Below, piece by piece: positions 1 to 9,347 of a stretch of DNA of 48,106 bases. The number at the start of each line of letters is the position of its first letter. Positions within the stretch are counted from its first letter, which is position 1. The stretch lies in contig CAMYJB010000021.1 in assembly GCA_947258565.1 (NCBI GenBank), positions 1 through 48,106 on the forward strand, read 5' to 3'. The translations under genes and the position numbers were made by a program. The notes under the pieces were generated by a model that worked only from the letters and a program-made list of their open reading frames with translations, did no database searches and was not told the DNA's origin. The DNA comes from an uncultured Woeseiaceae bacterium. Lineage in GTDB: Bacteria; Pseudomonadota; Gammaproteobacteria; Steroidobacterales; Woeseiaceae.

Positions 1-21
1 TTCCAAACAAGTCTGCGAAAC

Positions 22-3000
22 CTAGTGATTCAGTTTGCCTAGCAGGTTACGCATTACTTTGCGGGCGAGTGTCCGCGCATCATCCTGCACGAGCAGCAGG
101 CATGGCAGCAGGATCAGTGTTAGCGGCGTTGCGAACAGGATCCCGTAGCCCATCGCGAGCGCCATTGGTGCGGAGAATGGGTCCGATCCGCCAATACCGT
201 ACGCCATCGGCAACAGCCCGGCCACCGTCGTTACGGATGTCAGCAAGATCGGCCGCAGGCGGTGTTTCGTCGCCTGGACGATGACGTCTGTCGCAGGGAC
301 TTCCGGATCTGCTTCGTGCATCCGGTTCACGAGATTGACCAGTATCAGTGAGTCGTTGACGACGATGCCGACCAGCCCTATGACACCCAGCATAGCGAGA
401 AACCCGATTGCCTCACCGTGGATAGCAAACGCAAATATTACGCCGATCAGCCCGAATGGCACCGCGAACATGACGACCAGCGGTTGCGTGAGCGAGTTGA
501 ACAGTAGCAACAGCACGAGGTAAATACCGACTGCGGCAACGGCAAACGCGATGATAAGACTACCCATCGACTCTTGCGTCTCCTCCGCCTCTCCGCCGGA
601 GATGACGCGCATGCCCGGCCAGTCAGACTGGATATCAATTGCGCCGAGGACAGTGGCGGTGGCGAGCAGCGAAGTCGTCTTTTCTTTGTCGATATTTGCC
701 GTGACCGTGATCGTGCGCTCGTTGTCGTAGTGATAGAAGTTGGACGGCCCGGCGTCAATTCGGAAGTCTGCAACTTCCTGCAACTTGACGAAACGACCCG
801 CGCGATTGGGGATGACAAGATTGCCGAGAACCTCTGCCGAGCCCCTTGCCTCCTCCTCGAGGATGACGCGAAAGTCGACATCTTCGTCTCCATACCGAAC
901 TGAAGTAACAATCTCGCCGTCATACGCCAAACGCAGGTTCTTGGCTACGTCGGCGACGCTCAGGTCGTGTTCGGCTAGCCGGATGTAATCGAGATTTACG
1001 ATAATCTGGTCCTTCCCCGACTTATCGTCGCGCTCGATGTCGCTGACGCCGTCGACATTCTCGAGTTCCGCGACAACAGTATCTGCAAGGGAGCGGCGTT
1101 GCAGATCCTCGCTTCCGATAATTCGCAGTTGCACAGGCCGGCCAATCGGTGGCCCACCGCTATCGATGACATAAGTGAAATTCTCGAAGCCGTCGAGGGC
1201 GCCAGTTTGAGCTCGGAGCGCATCGACGATCTGGTCAGCATTTCGGTCACGCTTCGCGAACGCTTTGAGATAGACACCGATCAGCGCCCAGTTTTCATTC
1301 TCACCCAGGTTGTACCAGCCATGCGTGCCAATACGTGTCGTGTAAGACGCCAGTTCCTTGTCAGGTAATGCCGCAATGAGGGCCTCCACCTCCTGGATTC
1401 TTTCCTCCGTGTGTTGCAAAGACGAGCCGCTAGGTAGCTCGGCCAGTATGTAGAACTCGTCCGCAGACTGTGTCGGAAACAGCACGAAATCCATGAATTT
1501 CGCCGCGTACAGGAATGCCGCGATCATCAGCCCCGCAAACACGGCAATGACGGCGTAGCGAGCGGGCAGGAGCTTCTGCAAGGTTACACGGAAAAATTCG
1601 CGAAACCGCACAAACCAACGGTCTTGTGCCGGCCTCTCTACTGCTCTGCCGCCGTGCGCGCCCGAAATTAGGTGCGCGGGCATGATGAAAAGCGTATCCA
1701 GTAGCGAGATCGATAGCGCCAGAACGACGACGAGCGGAATTACAAAGATGAAGTCGCCCAGCATTCCCGTCATGAAGAACATGGGGGTGAACGCGAGCGC
1801 CGTCGTTACGACCGTCGTAATGACGGGTTTCGCAACCGAGTGAGTACCTTCGACTGCGGCATCGAGTGGCATCATGCCCTGCTCGCGACATCGCCAGACA
1901 TTCTCGGCAACCACGATACCGTCGTCGACGATGATGCCAATCACAAGGATCATCGCGCCCATCGCGATCGTATCCAGAAAAGCACCGAATACCGGCAACA
2001 AGAACAATGTGCCGAGCAGGACGACCGGGATGCTCAGCGCTACCCAGAATGCCGAATGCCAGTTAAGGAATATTGACAGCATCAGCATCACCAGAGCCAG
2101 GCCAATCAGACCGTTCGATACCACAACATTCAGACGATTCTCTACAAGGCGCGATTTGTCGTTGGAGAACTCGATATTGATACCTTCGGGTAGCTGCTCC
2201 TGGCTTTCCGTAATGAGCTGCTTGACGGCGTTAACAGTACGTATGATGTCCGAGGATTCTTTCTTGAATACCTCGAATGAAATGGCGGGCGAACCGTTCG
2301 TGCGTGACAGCACCTTGGCGGGCTCAAAGTCGTCGCGTAACAGCGCCAGGTCTTTGACTCGAATCGTCGATCCGCCTTCGGTGAAGCGCACGATGACATC
2401 CGCGGCTTCCATCGGGTCCGCGAACTCGGCGAGTGTTACGATATTCTTCTCGCTGGTATACGACTCGAAGGAACCACCGGTCGCACGGATGTTCCGATTA
2501 TGAATCGCTTCGACAATCTCGTGTGCTGAGACGCTGTAGCGTTCGAGCGCGTCGTTCGAAATTTCGACCTTTATCTCGCGGTCGAGGTAACCGTACTTAT
2601 TGACGCTGCGTACGCCCCGCACGGCGAGAAGCGCCTTCTCTAAACGCCGTGCGGCCGTCCGCAGTAGCGAATACGGAACGTCGCCTGTGAGCCCAACTTC
2701 GATTACGGGGATGGACGCGGACGTCGTGATTTCCTCGACCACGGGGTCCTCATCGACCTCGACGGGCAAGCCGGATACTCGCGAGACTGCGTCGCGGATA
2801 TCCGTCTTGACCTTGTTCTTATCGCGCATTTCACGATCGATCCAGATATGCACGATAGAAATATTCTCCATCGAAAACGACGTATACCTGTCGATGCCGT
2901 CGACTTCCTTCAGTTCCTCTTCGATTTCATTCGTTACATTTAGTTCGACATCCTCGGGCGAGGCGCCCGGATAACGCGTCGTAACTGTCATCTCGAGCAT

Positions 3001-3126
3001 GTCGACGCTCGGAAAGTTGTCACGCTGAATAACACTGAGTGAACTAACACCCATGAAAATAATTAGAAACGTGAAAACGTAAGCAAGCGTCGGCTGATTT
3101 GCGAAGAAACGGATGGCATTCTTCAT
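22..3126 (-). CDS. RND efflux transporter permease subunit
   Basis: Inner-membrane proton-driven pump of the AcrB/HAE family, exporting small molecules with a periplasmic adaptor and an outer-membrane channel. The 1034 residues match the usual length. A first membrane helix lies at about residues 12-30, followed by a large periplasmic porter domain and a helix bundle from about residue 335. Helix 4 carries the paired aspartates (IIVDDGIVVAENV). The second half repeats the pattern from about residue 520. Helix 10 reads GLVGIVVNDSLILVN, with no Lys where AcrB has its relay Lys, so proton coupling probably uses another residue, as in many non-AcrB members. The ATG lies 12 bases after the stop of the adaptor gene, so the two form an operon. 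No outer-membrane partner is visible; it may lie beyond the left edge. Substrate unknown. Confidence 0.95.
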   Translation of the reverse strand: MKNAIRFFANQPTLAYVFTFLIIFMGVSSLSVIQRDNFPSVDMLEMTVTTRYPGASPEDVELNVTNEIEEELKEVDGIDRYTSFSMENISIVHIWIDREMRDKNKVKTDIRDAVSRVSGLPVEVDEDPVVEEITTSASIPVIEVGLTGDVPYSLLRTAARRLEKALLAVRGVRSVNKYGYLDREIKVEISNDALERYSVSAHEIVEAIHNRNIRATGGSFESYTSEKNIVTLAEFADPMEAADVIVRFTEGGSTIRVKDLALLRDDFEPAKVLSRTNGSPAISFEVFKKESSDIIRTVNAVKQLITESQEQLPEGINIEFSNDKSRLVENRLNVVVSNGLIGLALVMLMLSIFLNWHSAFWVALSIPVVLLGTLFLLPVFGAFLDTIAMGAMILVIGIIVDDGIVVAENVWRCREQGMMPLDAAVEGTHSVAKPVITTVVTTALAFTPMFFMTGMLGDFIFVIPLVVVLALSISLLDTLFIMPAHLISGAHGGRAVERPAQDRWFVRFREFFRVTLQKLLPARYAVIAVFAGLMIAAFLYAAKFMDFVLFPTQSADEFYILAELPSGSSLQHTEERIQEVEALIAALPDKELASYTTRIGTHGWYNLGENENWALIGVYLKAFAKRDRNADQIVDALRAQTGALDGFENFTYVIDSGGPPIGRPVQLRIIGSEDLQRRSLADTVVAELENVDGVSDIERDDKSGKDQIIVNLDYIRLAEHDLSVADVAKNLRLAYDGEIVTSVRYGDEDVDFRVILEEEARGSAEVLGNLVIPNRAGRFVKLQEVADFRIDAGPSNFYHYDNERTITVTANIDKEKTTSLLATATVLGAIDIQSDWPGMRVISGGEAEETQESMGSLIIAFAVAAVGIYLVLLLLFNSLTQPLVVMFAVPFGLIGVIFAFAIHGEAIGFLAMLGVIGLVGIVVNDSLILVNLVNRMHEADPEVPATDVIVQATKHRLRPILLTSVTTVAGLLPMAYGIGGSDPFSAPMALAMGYGILFATPLTLILLPCLLLVQDDARTLARKVMRNLLGKLNH

Positions 3127-3138
3127 TGGCGTTGGAAG

Positions 3139-3915
3139 CTACCGTGCGAATTCTGCTTTGCCGAACATGCCGGGGTACAGTTTGTTCTGCACCGGAAGCG
3201 TTGCCTCGACCAGAAATTCATGTGTTGACAGGTTACCGGAGGGGATAATTCGGACAATGGTGGCGTCCAATGCCAGGTCGTTCAGGGCGTCGATCGTTAC
3301 GGTAATAGCCTGGCCTTTCTCGATACGCGCGATATCCTGCTCCTTGACACTCGTTCGAAACAGTAATGTCGTATGATCCTCGAGGATCAGCAGTGGCTTG
3401 CCCGGAGACGTTACGTCGCCCGTCTCTACGTCTTTGCGTATGATCACGCCATCGAACGGTGCCCGGATCTTGGTCTCGTCGAGCATGGCCCTGGCCCGCG
3501 CAACTTCAGCTCTTGCGCTCGCCACAGCCTGCTCGGCTGCCGCAACCTTGAAATTTGCGTCGTCGAGATTCTCGGCCGACACGGTGGCCTGCTTCCGCAG
3601 GCTGCGTATACGCTCTGCCAATTTCTCCTGGTGTGCCCAGTTGAGTTCCTCCACCCGCAATCGTGCCTCGGCAGCGGAAAGATTAGCGCGCAGCTCCGCA
3701 TCGCCAATATCCACCAGGACGTCGCCCATTTCGACCCGATCACCCTCGTCGGCATTGACTGCGACGACGCGGCCCATGATCTTGGCAGCAAGCGTCACGG
3801 TGCGTTCCGGAACGACCACGCCGGTGGACGTGGGCGGGGGTAGCTCAACCGGTTGCTGGGCGACGGCGATGCCGCAGATTACAGTGAGAATACCGCTAGC
3901 GACGAATCTACTCAT
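3139..3915 (-). CDS. Efflux RND periplasmic adaptor (membrane fusion protein)
   Basis: Periplasmic adaptor joining the RND pump encoded just downstream to an outer-membrane channel. The 258 residues begin with a signal peptide (about residues 1-19, ending near VAQQ). A biotinyl-lipoyl-like half follows (AAKIMGRVVAVNADEGDRV), then an Ala/Glu-rich alpha-helical hairpin at about 75-150, the returning lipoyl half (IRAPFDGVIIRKDVETGDVT) and a beta-barrel region to the C-terminus. It is shorter than typical 350-400 residue adaptors and lacks most of the membrane-proximal domain, like the short adaptors of many environmental RND pairs. It is the first gene of the pair; no regulator gene is adjacent. 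Confidence 0.92.
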   Translation of the reverse strand: MSRFVASGILTVICGIAVAQQPVELPPPTSTGVVVPERTVTLAAKIMGRVVAVNADEGDRVEMGDVLVDIGDAELRANLSAAEARLRVEELNWAHQEKLAERIRSLRKQATVSAENLDDANFKVAAAEQAVASARAEVARARAMLDETKIRAPFDGVIIRKDVETGDVTSPGKPLLILEDHTTLLFRTSVKEQDIARIEKGQAITVTIDALNDLALDATIVRIIPSGNLSTHEFLVEATLPVQNKLYPGMFGKAEFAR

Positions 3916-4102
3916 GGATTACAGGTCTCCTGATTTGCGAACGAACGCCGCAGTCATAAGCATAGCGCCTGCGCTTGAGATTTCATGTATGGCATCAACG
4001 CATGTGGATATCAATTCGGGCATTTACTAAGGTCTAAATAATGAACGGCCCGGTTCCAGGCATGGAGCGAGATTCACTGCCGACCGTCCGCCGACAGCAG
4101 AC

Positions 4103-4132
4103 AAAAAAACGGCGGCCAGAGGCCGCCGTTTT
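4103..4132 (-). terminator. Rho-independent terminator of the dihaem protein gene
   Basis: A perfect inverted repeat has 12-base arms at 4106-4117 and 4121-4132 (GGCGGCC core, loop AGA). Read on the minus strand the hairpin is followed by a run of seven T. It starts about 20 bases after the stop codon of the gene ending at 4155. Short A/T runs lie on both sides, so weak termination in the other direction is possible, but no plus-strand gene ends here. Confidence 0.85.
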
Positions 4133-4154
4133 CTGTTTTTATCAGCAGTTCTTA

Positions 4155-5936
4155 TTACAGGCTCTTGAGGTACTCCACGAGTGCCGCCTGTTCCTCCGCC
4201 GTCAGCGGCGCAACAGGTGCTCCCCTTGCCACCAGGCGCGCCACGGCTGCTTCGAGGGTCGCCGCGCTGCCATCGTGAAAATACGGTGCGGTGTAGCTGA
4301 TGCCGCGCAGGCTCGGGACGTGGATACCGCCCGCCAGGCCTCCCGCAGGAGGCACCTCGGTAATATCCGTGAATAGCCCGGGCCCGGTCAGGTCGGGGCT
4401 CGAGTGGCAGGCGGCACAGTTCGCCTTGCCGTAAAACAGCTGAAAGCCTGCCTCGGCTCTTGTTTCATCGAATTCACCCGGCGGCGGGCTCGTGATGCTG
4501 CGCATCCAGGCCTGCAGGTCGAGCAGCTCGTCGGTGGTGATATCGTTGCCGGGCTGCAGCGTCTCCGCGAGAATCAGTGCCTCGACGAGTTCCTGCGGCG
4601 GCTCGATCGCCAGTTCCGGTGGCAGATTGCCATTGGGCATTCCGAACGCGCCGTTGGCATGCATCACCAGGTCATAAACCGCCTCGGCCTGACTGGCCAG
4701 TGCATTGTTGTTGACGCCGTCGTCGAGGAACAGACCATCCCAGCCGAAAGCGTATCCCTGCTCCGCAAGGTCGACGAAATTCCAGATTGACGGATTCATC
4801 GTGGGGTTGACCACGCCGTCTTCCAGCGGATTATCAGGCAGTGCCCGAATGTCGAACAAGCCGGCGCCCCAGCTTTGCAGGATATCCACCACCGCCTGGC
4901 CAGCACCCTGAGCAAACGGAGTCAACGACAGAATCGTGCCCGCATCCATTCGCGTATTGGGCACACCGTCAAACTGTGGCGCGCCAATCGGCAGCGCCAC
5001 CGTACCGGCATTGAGTTCGAACTCGGTGGGCGCGGCGTTGACGTGGCAGAGGCTACAGGTCAGGCCGGCGGCGATCATTTCATCGTCTTCGGGGGCATCA
5101 GTAGCGTAGACCCCTTTTACACCGATGACGGCACCGGCCTTGATCAGCGCCCGGGTGGTCGCCGGATCAGCGAGTGCCGCATCCTTGGCATCCAGGTCAT
5201 CGCCGATCATCACCGCCACGATTTCAGCGGGGACCCTGGTCAAATCCACCTGCGCCCCCAGCGATACCGCGCTGACCGGATCGACGTTATTCAGTAATTC
5301 GTGAAGCCCAACCACGTTACCGAAGAAGGCCTCGTTACCGAACGTTTCGTACATCAGCACGTCACGTCCACGCTCGACTGCCGGGCCACTCAGCGCCTGC
5401 AGGCGCCGGTGCACAACGCGATATTTGCCGCGCATTCGGTCGGTCAGGGAGACGACGGTCGTGTCCGAGGCCCGGTAGAAATTGGCATTCAGACGTTGCC
5501 AGCGATTGCGCTCCTTTACCGCAATCTCGCCGATTTGCGGATGCACCGGTGCCGGATCCGCAGAAATCGCAATGCTCACGGGCATTGTCAGCTGCAAGCG
5601 GCCCTTGCCACCGGTCTTTTGCAGGCGAATATTGAAGATCGGACTGGCGGGCGTCTGATTCGACCCCAGGTTCTCATCGGCATCATCTCCGTCCTCATCG
5701 ACGATGGTGACCAGCAGACGGCCATCCCGGCTCAGCGCCCCTGGCGGAATCGTTACCGTGACAGTCGGGTTAACGGGATCATCGGAAAATGTACCGCCTA
5801 CAGAGGCCGGTACCAGCGCTTTGATCAAAGGCGCATGGTCATTCGCAAATACCGGCGAAGACAGCGTCAACAGTAAAAGGACGTGCAACCAGTTCGGTCG
5901 AGCGAGCGCAGTTCGTGCGGCATCAGAAATATTCAT
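4155..5936 (-). CDS. Secreted dihaem cytochrome c, peroxidase/MauG-like C-terminus
   Basis: Exported protein of 593 residues with a signal peptide (hydrophobic stretch at about 17-31, cleavage near VFA-ND). Two haem-c attachment motifs are present: CSLCH at residues 294-298 and CAACH at 507-511. The C-terminal stretch with VPSLRGISYTAPYFHDGSAA resembles the distal part of dihaem cytochrome c peroxidases and MauG-like proteins. The N-terminal 200 residues look like a beta-rich domain with repeated Asp/Glu-rich text and are not a known part of those enzymes. The substrate is unknown; a peroxidase or electron-transfer role is inferred from the C-terminal half only. It is a single gene with its own terminator, and it would need the ccm system encoded later in this window for haem attachment. 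Confidence 0.85.
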   Translation of the reverse strand: MNISDAARTALARPNWLHVLLLLTLSSPVFANDHAPLIKALVPASVGGTFSDDPVNPTVTVTIPPGALSRDGRLLVTIVDEDGDDADENLGSNQTPASPIFNIRLQKTGGKGRLQLTMPVSIAISADPAPVHPQIGEIAVKERNRWQRLNANFYRASDTTVVSLTDRMRGKYRVVHRRLQALSGPAVERGRDVLMYETFGNEAFFGNVVGLHELLNNVDPVSAVSLGAQVDLTRVPAEIVAVMIGDDLDAKDAALADPATTRALIKAGAVIGVKGVYATDAPEDDEMIAAGLTCSLCHVNAAPTEFELNAGTVALPIGAPQFDGVPNTRMDAGTILSLTPFAQGAGQAVVDILQSWGAGLFDIRALPDNPLEDGVVNPTMNPSIWNFVDLAEQGYAFGWDGLFLDDGVNNNALASQAEAVYDLVMHANGAFGMPNGNLPPELAIEPPQELVEALILAETLQPGNDITTDELLDLQAWMRSITSPPPGEFDETRAEAGFQLFYGKANCAACHSSPDLTGPGLFTDITEVPPAGGLAGGIHVPSLRGISYTAPYFHDGSAATLEAAVARLVARGAPVAPLTAEEQAALVEYLKSL

Positions 5937-6009
5937 TGGTTCTCCCCGGAGGCTATTTTCATGAGGACGCGCTTTCGAAGCACCCTACCCTACAGCCCAC
6001 GTTGCTTCA

Positions 6010-6022
6010 GTGACTGAGTCAC
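6010..6022. promoter_or_regulatory. 13-base palindrome between divergent genes
   Basis: GTGACTGAGTCAC is a perfect dyad around a central base, lying between the starts of the dihaem cytochrome gene (minus) and the flavoprotein gene (plus). The placement fits an operator, but a dyad of this size occurs by chance a few times in a window this long, so the call is weak. The rest of the 235-base gap holds no gene that I can support. Confidence 0.25.
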
Positions 6023-6171
6023 AGTAAGCAAATACACGAACGCCCTGTGGAGATCCGGCCCCGCTCCGGACGCAGGGTTTCGAGGTCGGCAAGGGCATCG
6101 ATAACATGGCCTTCGAGCGAATGGTTGCGAGCGTACTGGCCAACGAAACTGCTTCTTATATACTCGTAGCG

Positions 6172-8058
6172 ATGAAAAAGACGGATCGCCGGCTCGGCAT
6201 GGACCGGGACATCACCCGGCGCGACTTCATCCACGATATCTCGCTCGCCTCGCTGGGCCTCGCGCTGCCTGCCGGCATGGCGGCCCATGCCGCCGGAGGC
6301 AAGGCGATACCGGTGGGCGAAAGCTACCCGCCGGTACGCACCGGGATGCGGGGCTCGCACCCGGGGGCCTTCGAGGTGGCCCATGCACTTGCGCGCGAGG
6401 GAAAGAAATTCCCCGCGCCGACCGACCTGGACGAGACCTACGACCTGGTGGTGGTCGGCGGCGGCATCAGCGGCCTGGCCGCCGCGTTTTACTACCGCAA
6501 GCGCTTCGGCCCCGACGCCCGCATCCTGATCCTCGAGAACCACGACGACTTCGGCGGGCACGCCAAGCGCAACGAATTCCACCAGGGTGGCCAGATGCGC
6601 CTGTCCTGGGGCGGCACCATGAACCTCGAGTACCCCCTGTTCAGTGACGAGGTCAACGAACTGATGGCGGAACTCGGGGTGGACATCGACACGTTGCTCG
6701 AGGGTTATCATTTTCGTTACGGCAGCGGCCCGAAAGGCAAGCACGCCCTCTTCTTCGATGCCGAGACCTTCGGCCGCGACGAACTCGTGCAGGATTTCAG
6801 CTTCCGCGCCGGGCGCGAGACCGACCTGGACGATTCGATCGACCGCTTTCCGATTGGCGAGGAATCGCGCGAGTCGCTCAAGAAGTTCTACGCAAGACGG
6901 GACAATGTGTTCGCCGGCAAGTCCGCGGACGAGGCACAAGCGCTGCTGCGCAGTATCAGTTACACGGATTTCCTGAAGAAATACGGAGGGCTGACGGACG
7001 AAGCCGCCGCTCTCTTCATCAGGGTCACGCACGGATACGCGGGCGTTGGCGCCGACAGCCTGTCGGCCGCCGAGTGCATTGGCGCCAGCGTGCCGATCAC
7101 GCACCTGCTCGGCTCGCCCCACCTCAGCGGCTCGGGCGCCACCGACGCGGGCGGCGACGTCGCCATGTTCCCCGACGGCAACGCATCGATCGCGCGGCTT
7201 CTGGTTCAGGCCCTGATCCCTGCCGCAGCACCGGGCGCCGATGCCTCCAACCTCGCCCTGGCACGCTTCGACTATTCGAAACTCGACGAGGCCGGGTCGC
7301 CCGTGAGGTTGCGCCTCGAATCGACCGCTATCAACGTCGCCAATCGTAACGGGGGAACCAGCACCACCTACGTCAATGACGGCCGGGTGCTGCGGGTAAC
7401 CGCGAAACACACCGTCCTCGCCTGCTATCACGCCATTATCCCGCACCTGTGCCCCGAGCTTCCCGAGTCGCAGAAAGACGCGCAGAAATACCAGGTCAAG
7501 CGGCCACTGCTGGTGACTAACGTGCTGCTGCGCGACAGCAAGGCCATCGACAAGCTGGAACTCTCGGGCGCTTACTGCCCGGGCCGCCTGCACGGCGCCG
7601 TCTGGGTCGTAAAAGGCGTCGACACTGTGGGCTACAGCCACGATTGGGACGACTCGGGCCCGGTACCCGTCATGTTCTGGGGCTCGATCGCGCCGCCCGA
7701 TTCGAGCGTACCGGTGAAGGAGCAACACCGCGCCTCCCGCGCATTATTGCTGGCCATGAGCTTCGACGATTTCGAGCGCGAAGTGCGTACCGTGCTCGAC
7801 GGCATGCTCGGGCCCGCAGGATTCGAGGTTCAGGACGACATCCTTGCCATCACGGTCAACCGCTGGCCGCACGGCTACGCCTATGGGTATCTCGATCTGT
7901 GGGACCCGGAGTGGCCCGAGGGCAAGGCGCCACACGAGATCGCCCGCCGACCGTATGGGAATATTGCTATCGCCAACGCCGATGCGGGTGCTGCGGCGAA
8001 TACCCACATCGCCATCGATGAGGCCCGAAGAGCTATCGGGGAACTGGGCGGCCGGTGA
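6172..8058 (+). CDS. Tat-exported FAD-dependent oxidoreductase, spermidine dehydrogenase-like
   Basis: Flavin amine-oxidase type protein, probably acting in the periplasm. From the ATG at 6172 it has 628 residues. The N-terminus DRRLGMDRDITRRDF resembles spermidine dehydrogenase-like proteins, and the twin-arginine motif (TRRDF) is followed by a hydrophobic stretch ending in an AHAAG-type cleavage region. An FAD-binding Rossmann motif follows at about 110-125 (LVVVGGGISGLAAAF), then ENHDDFGGHAKRNEF, as in amine oxidoreductases. I prefer 6172 to an in-frame ATG at 6106 because homologues keep the DRxLGM segment but nothing before it. A TATACT hexamer at 6159-6164 would put transcription start almost at this ATG. 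The acetyltransferase gene begins 5 bases after its stop, so they are an operon. The polyamine substrate is inferred from family similarity, not seen. Confidence 0.85.
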   Translation: MKKTDRRLGMDRDITRRDFIHDISLASLGLALPAGMAAHAAGGKAIPVGESYPPVRTGMRGSHPGAFEVAHALAREGKKFPAPTDLDETYDLVVVGGGISGLAAAFYYRKRFGPDARILILENHDDFGGHAKRNEFHQGGQMRLSWGGTMNLEYPLFSDEVNELMAELGVDIDTLLEGYHFRYGSGPKGKHALFFDAETFGRDELVQDFSFRAGRETDLDDSIDRFPIGEESRESLKKFYARRDNVFAGKSADEAQALLRSISYTDFLKKYGGLTDEAAALFIRVTHGYAGVGADSLSAAECIGASVPITHLLGSPHLSGSGATDAGGDVAMFPDGNASIARLLVQALIPAAAPGADASNLALARFDYSKLDEAGSPVRLRLESTAINVANRNGGTSTTYVNDGRVLRVTAKHTVLACYHAIIPHLCPELPESQKDAQKYQVKRPLLVTNVLLRDSKAIDKLELSGAYCPGRLHGAVWVVKGVDTVGYSHDWDDSGPVPVMFWGSIAPPDSSVPVKEQHRASRALLLAMSFDDFEREVRTVLDGMLGPAGFEVQDDILAITVNRWPHGYAYGYLDLWDPEWPEGKAPHEIARRPYGNIAIANADAGAAANTHIAIDEARRAIGELGGR

Positions 8059-8062
8059 GCCG

Positions 8063-8875
8063 ATGCAGTTGGGCCGCTACCTGGAACGCGTCGGCTATCC
8101 CGGTGAAACTCGGCCCGACATAGATACCCTGCACGGATTGCTGCGCGCGCACATTTGCGCCGTGCCGTTCGAGAATCTCGACGTTCAGCTCGGACGTCCC
8201 CTGACAACGGATGTCGAAGAAGCCTTCGACAAGATCGTGCGCAGACGCCGCGGCGGCTGGTGCTACGAGCAAAACGGGCTCTTCGGCTGGGCGCTCGATC
8301 AGATCGGTTTCGACGTGACGCGGGTTGCGGCTGCCGTGATGCGCGCGGACCGCGGCGAGGTCTCCGCCGCCAATCACCTGGCGCTGCTGGTCCGCCTGCC
8401 GGACACGGACGAGACCTGGCTCGCGGACGTCGGGTTCGGCGGCAGCCTGCTCGAAGCGATCCGCCTGGAAACGAGCGAACACCTGCATGCGCCCTACCGG
8501 CTGGGTCTCCGGCGCCTCGAGGACGGGCACTGGCAATTCTGGGAAAACCCCGGCGACGGCGAATTCAGCTACGACTTCCGCCCCGAGGCCGCCAGCGAAG
8601 AGGCCCTCGCCCGCAAATGCGAGCTCCTGCAGACCGATCCCGACTCCAGCTTCGTCCTCAATCTGGTGGCCCAGATTCGCTCTGTCGGCCGGCACACGTC
8701 ATTGCGTGGGCGCGTTTTGAGCGTTCGCGACGGTGCCGCCGAGCGCGTCACCACCCTCGATTCGCCCGAGGAACTACTGGCAACGCTGCGGGATACATTC
8801 CGGCTCGAGGTTCCCGAAATCGGCGACTGCTGGCCGCGGATTCTCGGTCGACACGAGCAGCTCTTCGGCAATTAA
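8063..8875 (+). CDS. nat: Arylamine N-acetyltransferase
   Basis: Cytosolic enzyme transferring acetyl from acetyl-CoA to arylamines, hydrazines or related amines. It has 270 residues, the family's normal size. The catalytic triad is readable: Cys67 in RGGWCYEQN, His105 in ANHLALLV and Asp122 in WLADVGFGG, all near the standard positions. The start at 8063 is chosen because the family N-terminus (LGRYLERVGYPG) begins there. A longer in-frame extension upstream would overlap the flavoprotein gene and looks out of frame with anything real. It follows the flavoprotein by 4 bases, so an amine product or substrate of the oxidase may be linked to acetylation; this is inference. Confidence 0.95.
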   Translation: MQLGRYLERVGYPGETRPDIDTLHGLLRAHICAVPFENLDVQLGRPLTTDVEEAFDKIVRRRRGGWCYEQNGLFGWALDQIGFDVTRVAAAVMRADRGEVSAANHLALLVRLPDTDETWLADVGFGGSLLEAIRLETSEHLHAPYRLGLRRLEDGHWQFWENPGDGEFSYDFRPEAASEEALARKCELLQTDPDSSFVLNLVAQIRSVGRHTSLRGRVLSVRDGAAERVTTLDSPEELLATLRDTFRLEVPEIGDCWPRILGRHEQLFGN

Positions 8876-8945
8876 AAAAATCAATTTAATGTTTAATTAC
8901 AATTATTTATTGGACAATATTAATGTTATTTTTCATATTATGGAC
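8873..8945. other. AT-rich island between nat and the small membrane genes
   Basis: About 10 G/C bases in 73, in a neighbourhood that is clearly GC-rich. It begins in the last codon of nat. It contains a 22-codon frame starting at 8890 (MFNYNYLLDNINV...) without a visible ribosome binding site, which I do not call a gene. The rest of the gap to 9081 holds no recognised feature. It could be a promoter or UP-element region, a nucleoid-protein target, or the scar of an insertion. Confidence 0.5.
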
Positions 8946-9081
8946 GAGCAAGTTTGAGGCAGTTCTCACTTTCTTCGACCCTTCCCCGGCCCGGTCCTGA
9001 AATTGTGACACCGAGTCAGGCGTCTCGGGCGGTTTGCAGGCACTATGGGTCGCTCTGTTCGTCCAGGACCCCGACCGACTC

Positions 9082-9327
9082 ATGTGGCTACCGACACCGA
9101 TATACGAAAGAACCCCGCAGCTCTGGATGCTCATGGCCGTCCTGTTCGTGGTTCTGGGACTCTACATCGGCTTCGCCTACAAATTGACGATCCTTTACCT
9201 GGCACTGGGGCTCCTTTGCGCCGGCCGCGGCTTTCACGTATTGCGCATACGCAGAAATTACAGGCGCGACAGGCGCCTGGAAGTGGAAACTGACGCTGAT
9301 CCGGCTATTGATTCGGCAGGCAACTAG
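9082..9327 (+). CDS. 81-residue membrane protein, first of a tandem pair
   Basis: Family not recognised. From the ATG at 9082 it has 81 residues, the same as the next gene. The N-terminus MWLPTPIYERTP is followed by two hydrophobic segments (about 14-31 and 34-52) and a basic tail (RIRRNYRRDRR), suggesting two membrane helices with the tail in the cytoplasm. About 24 of the first 66 residues are identical, without gaps, to the following protein. This fixes the start here rather than at an in-frame TTG at 9034, although the ribosome binding site is weak. Its lower end lies 20 bases before the second copy. Function unknown. Confidence 0.7.
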   Translation: MWLPTPIYERTPQLWMLMAVLFVVLGLYIGFAYKLTILYLALGLLCAGRGFHVLRIRRNYRRDRRLEVETDADPAIDSAGN

Positions 9328-9347
9328 GACCAACGGCGGAGCGAACT

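Noticed and set aside
6019..7728. Long open frame antisense to the flavoprotein gene
   Set aside because: Product lacks recognisable motifs and mirrors codon structure of the real gene in GC-rich DNA; the sense strand has a clear Tat signal and FAD motif.
8890..8958. 22-codon frame in the AT-rich island
   Set aside because: No ribosome binding site and composition alone explains an open frame of this size.
9002..9020. TTGTGACACCGAGTCAGG resembling a CRP site ahead of the tandem small genes
   Set aside because: Second half is shifted and mismatched, and no -10 element sits at a suitable distance.
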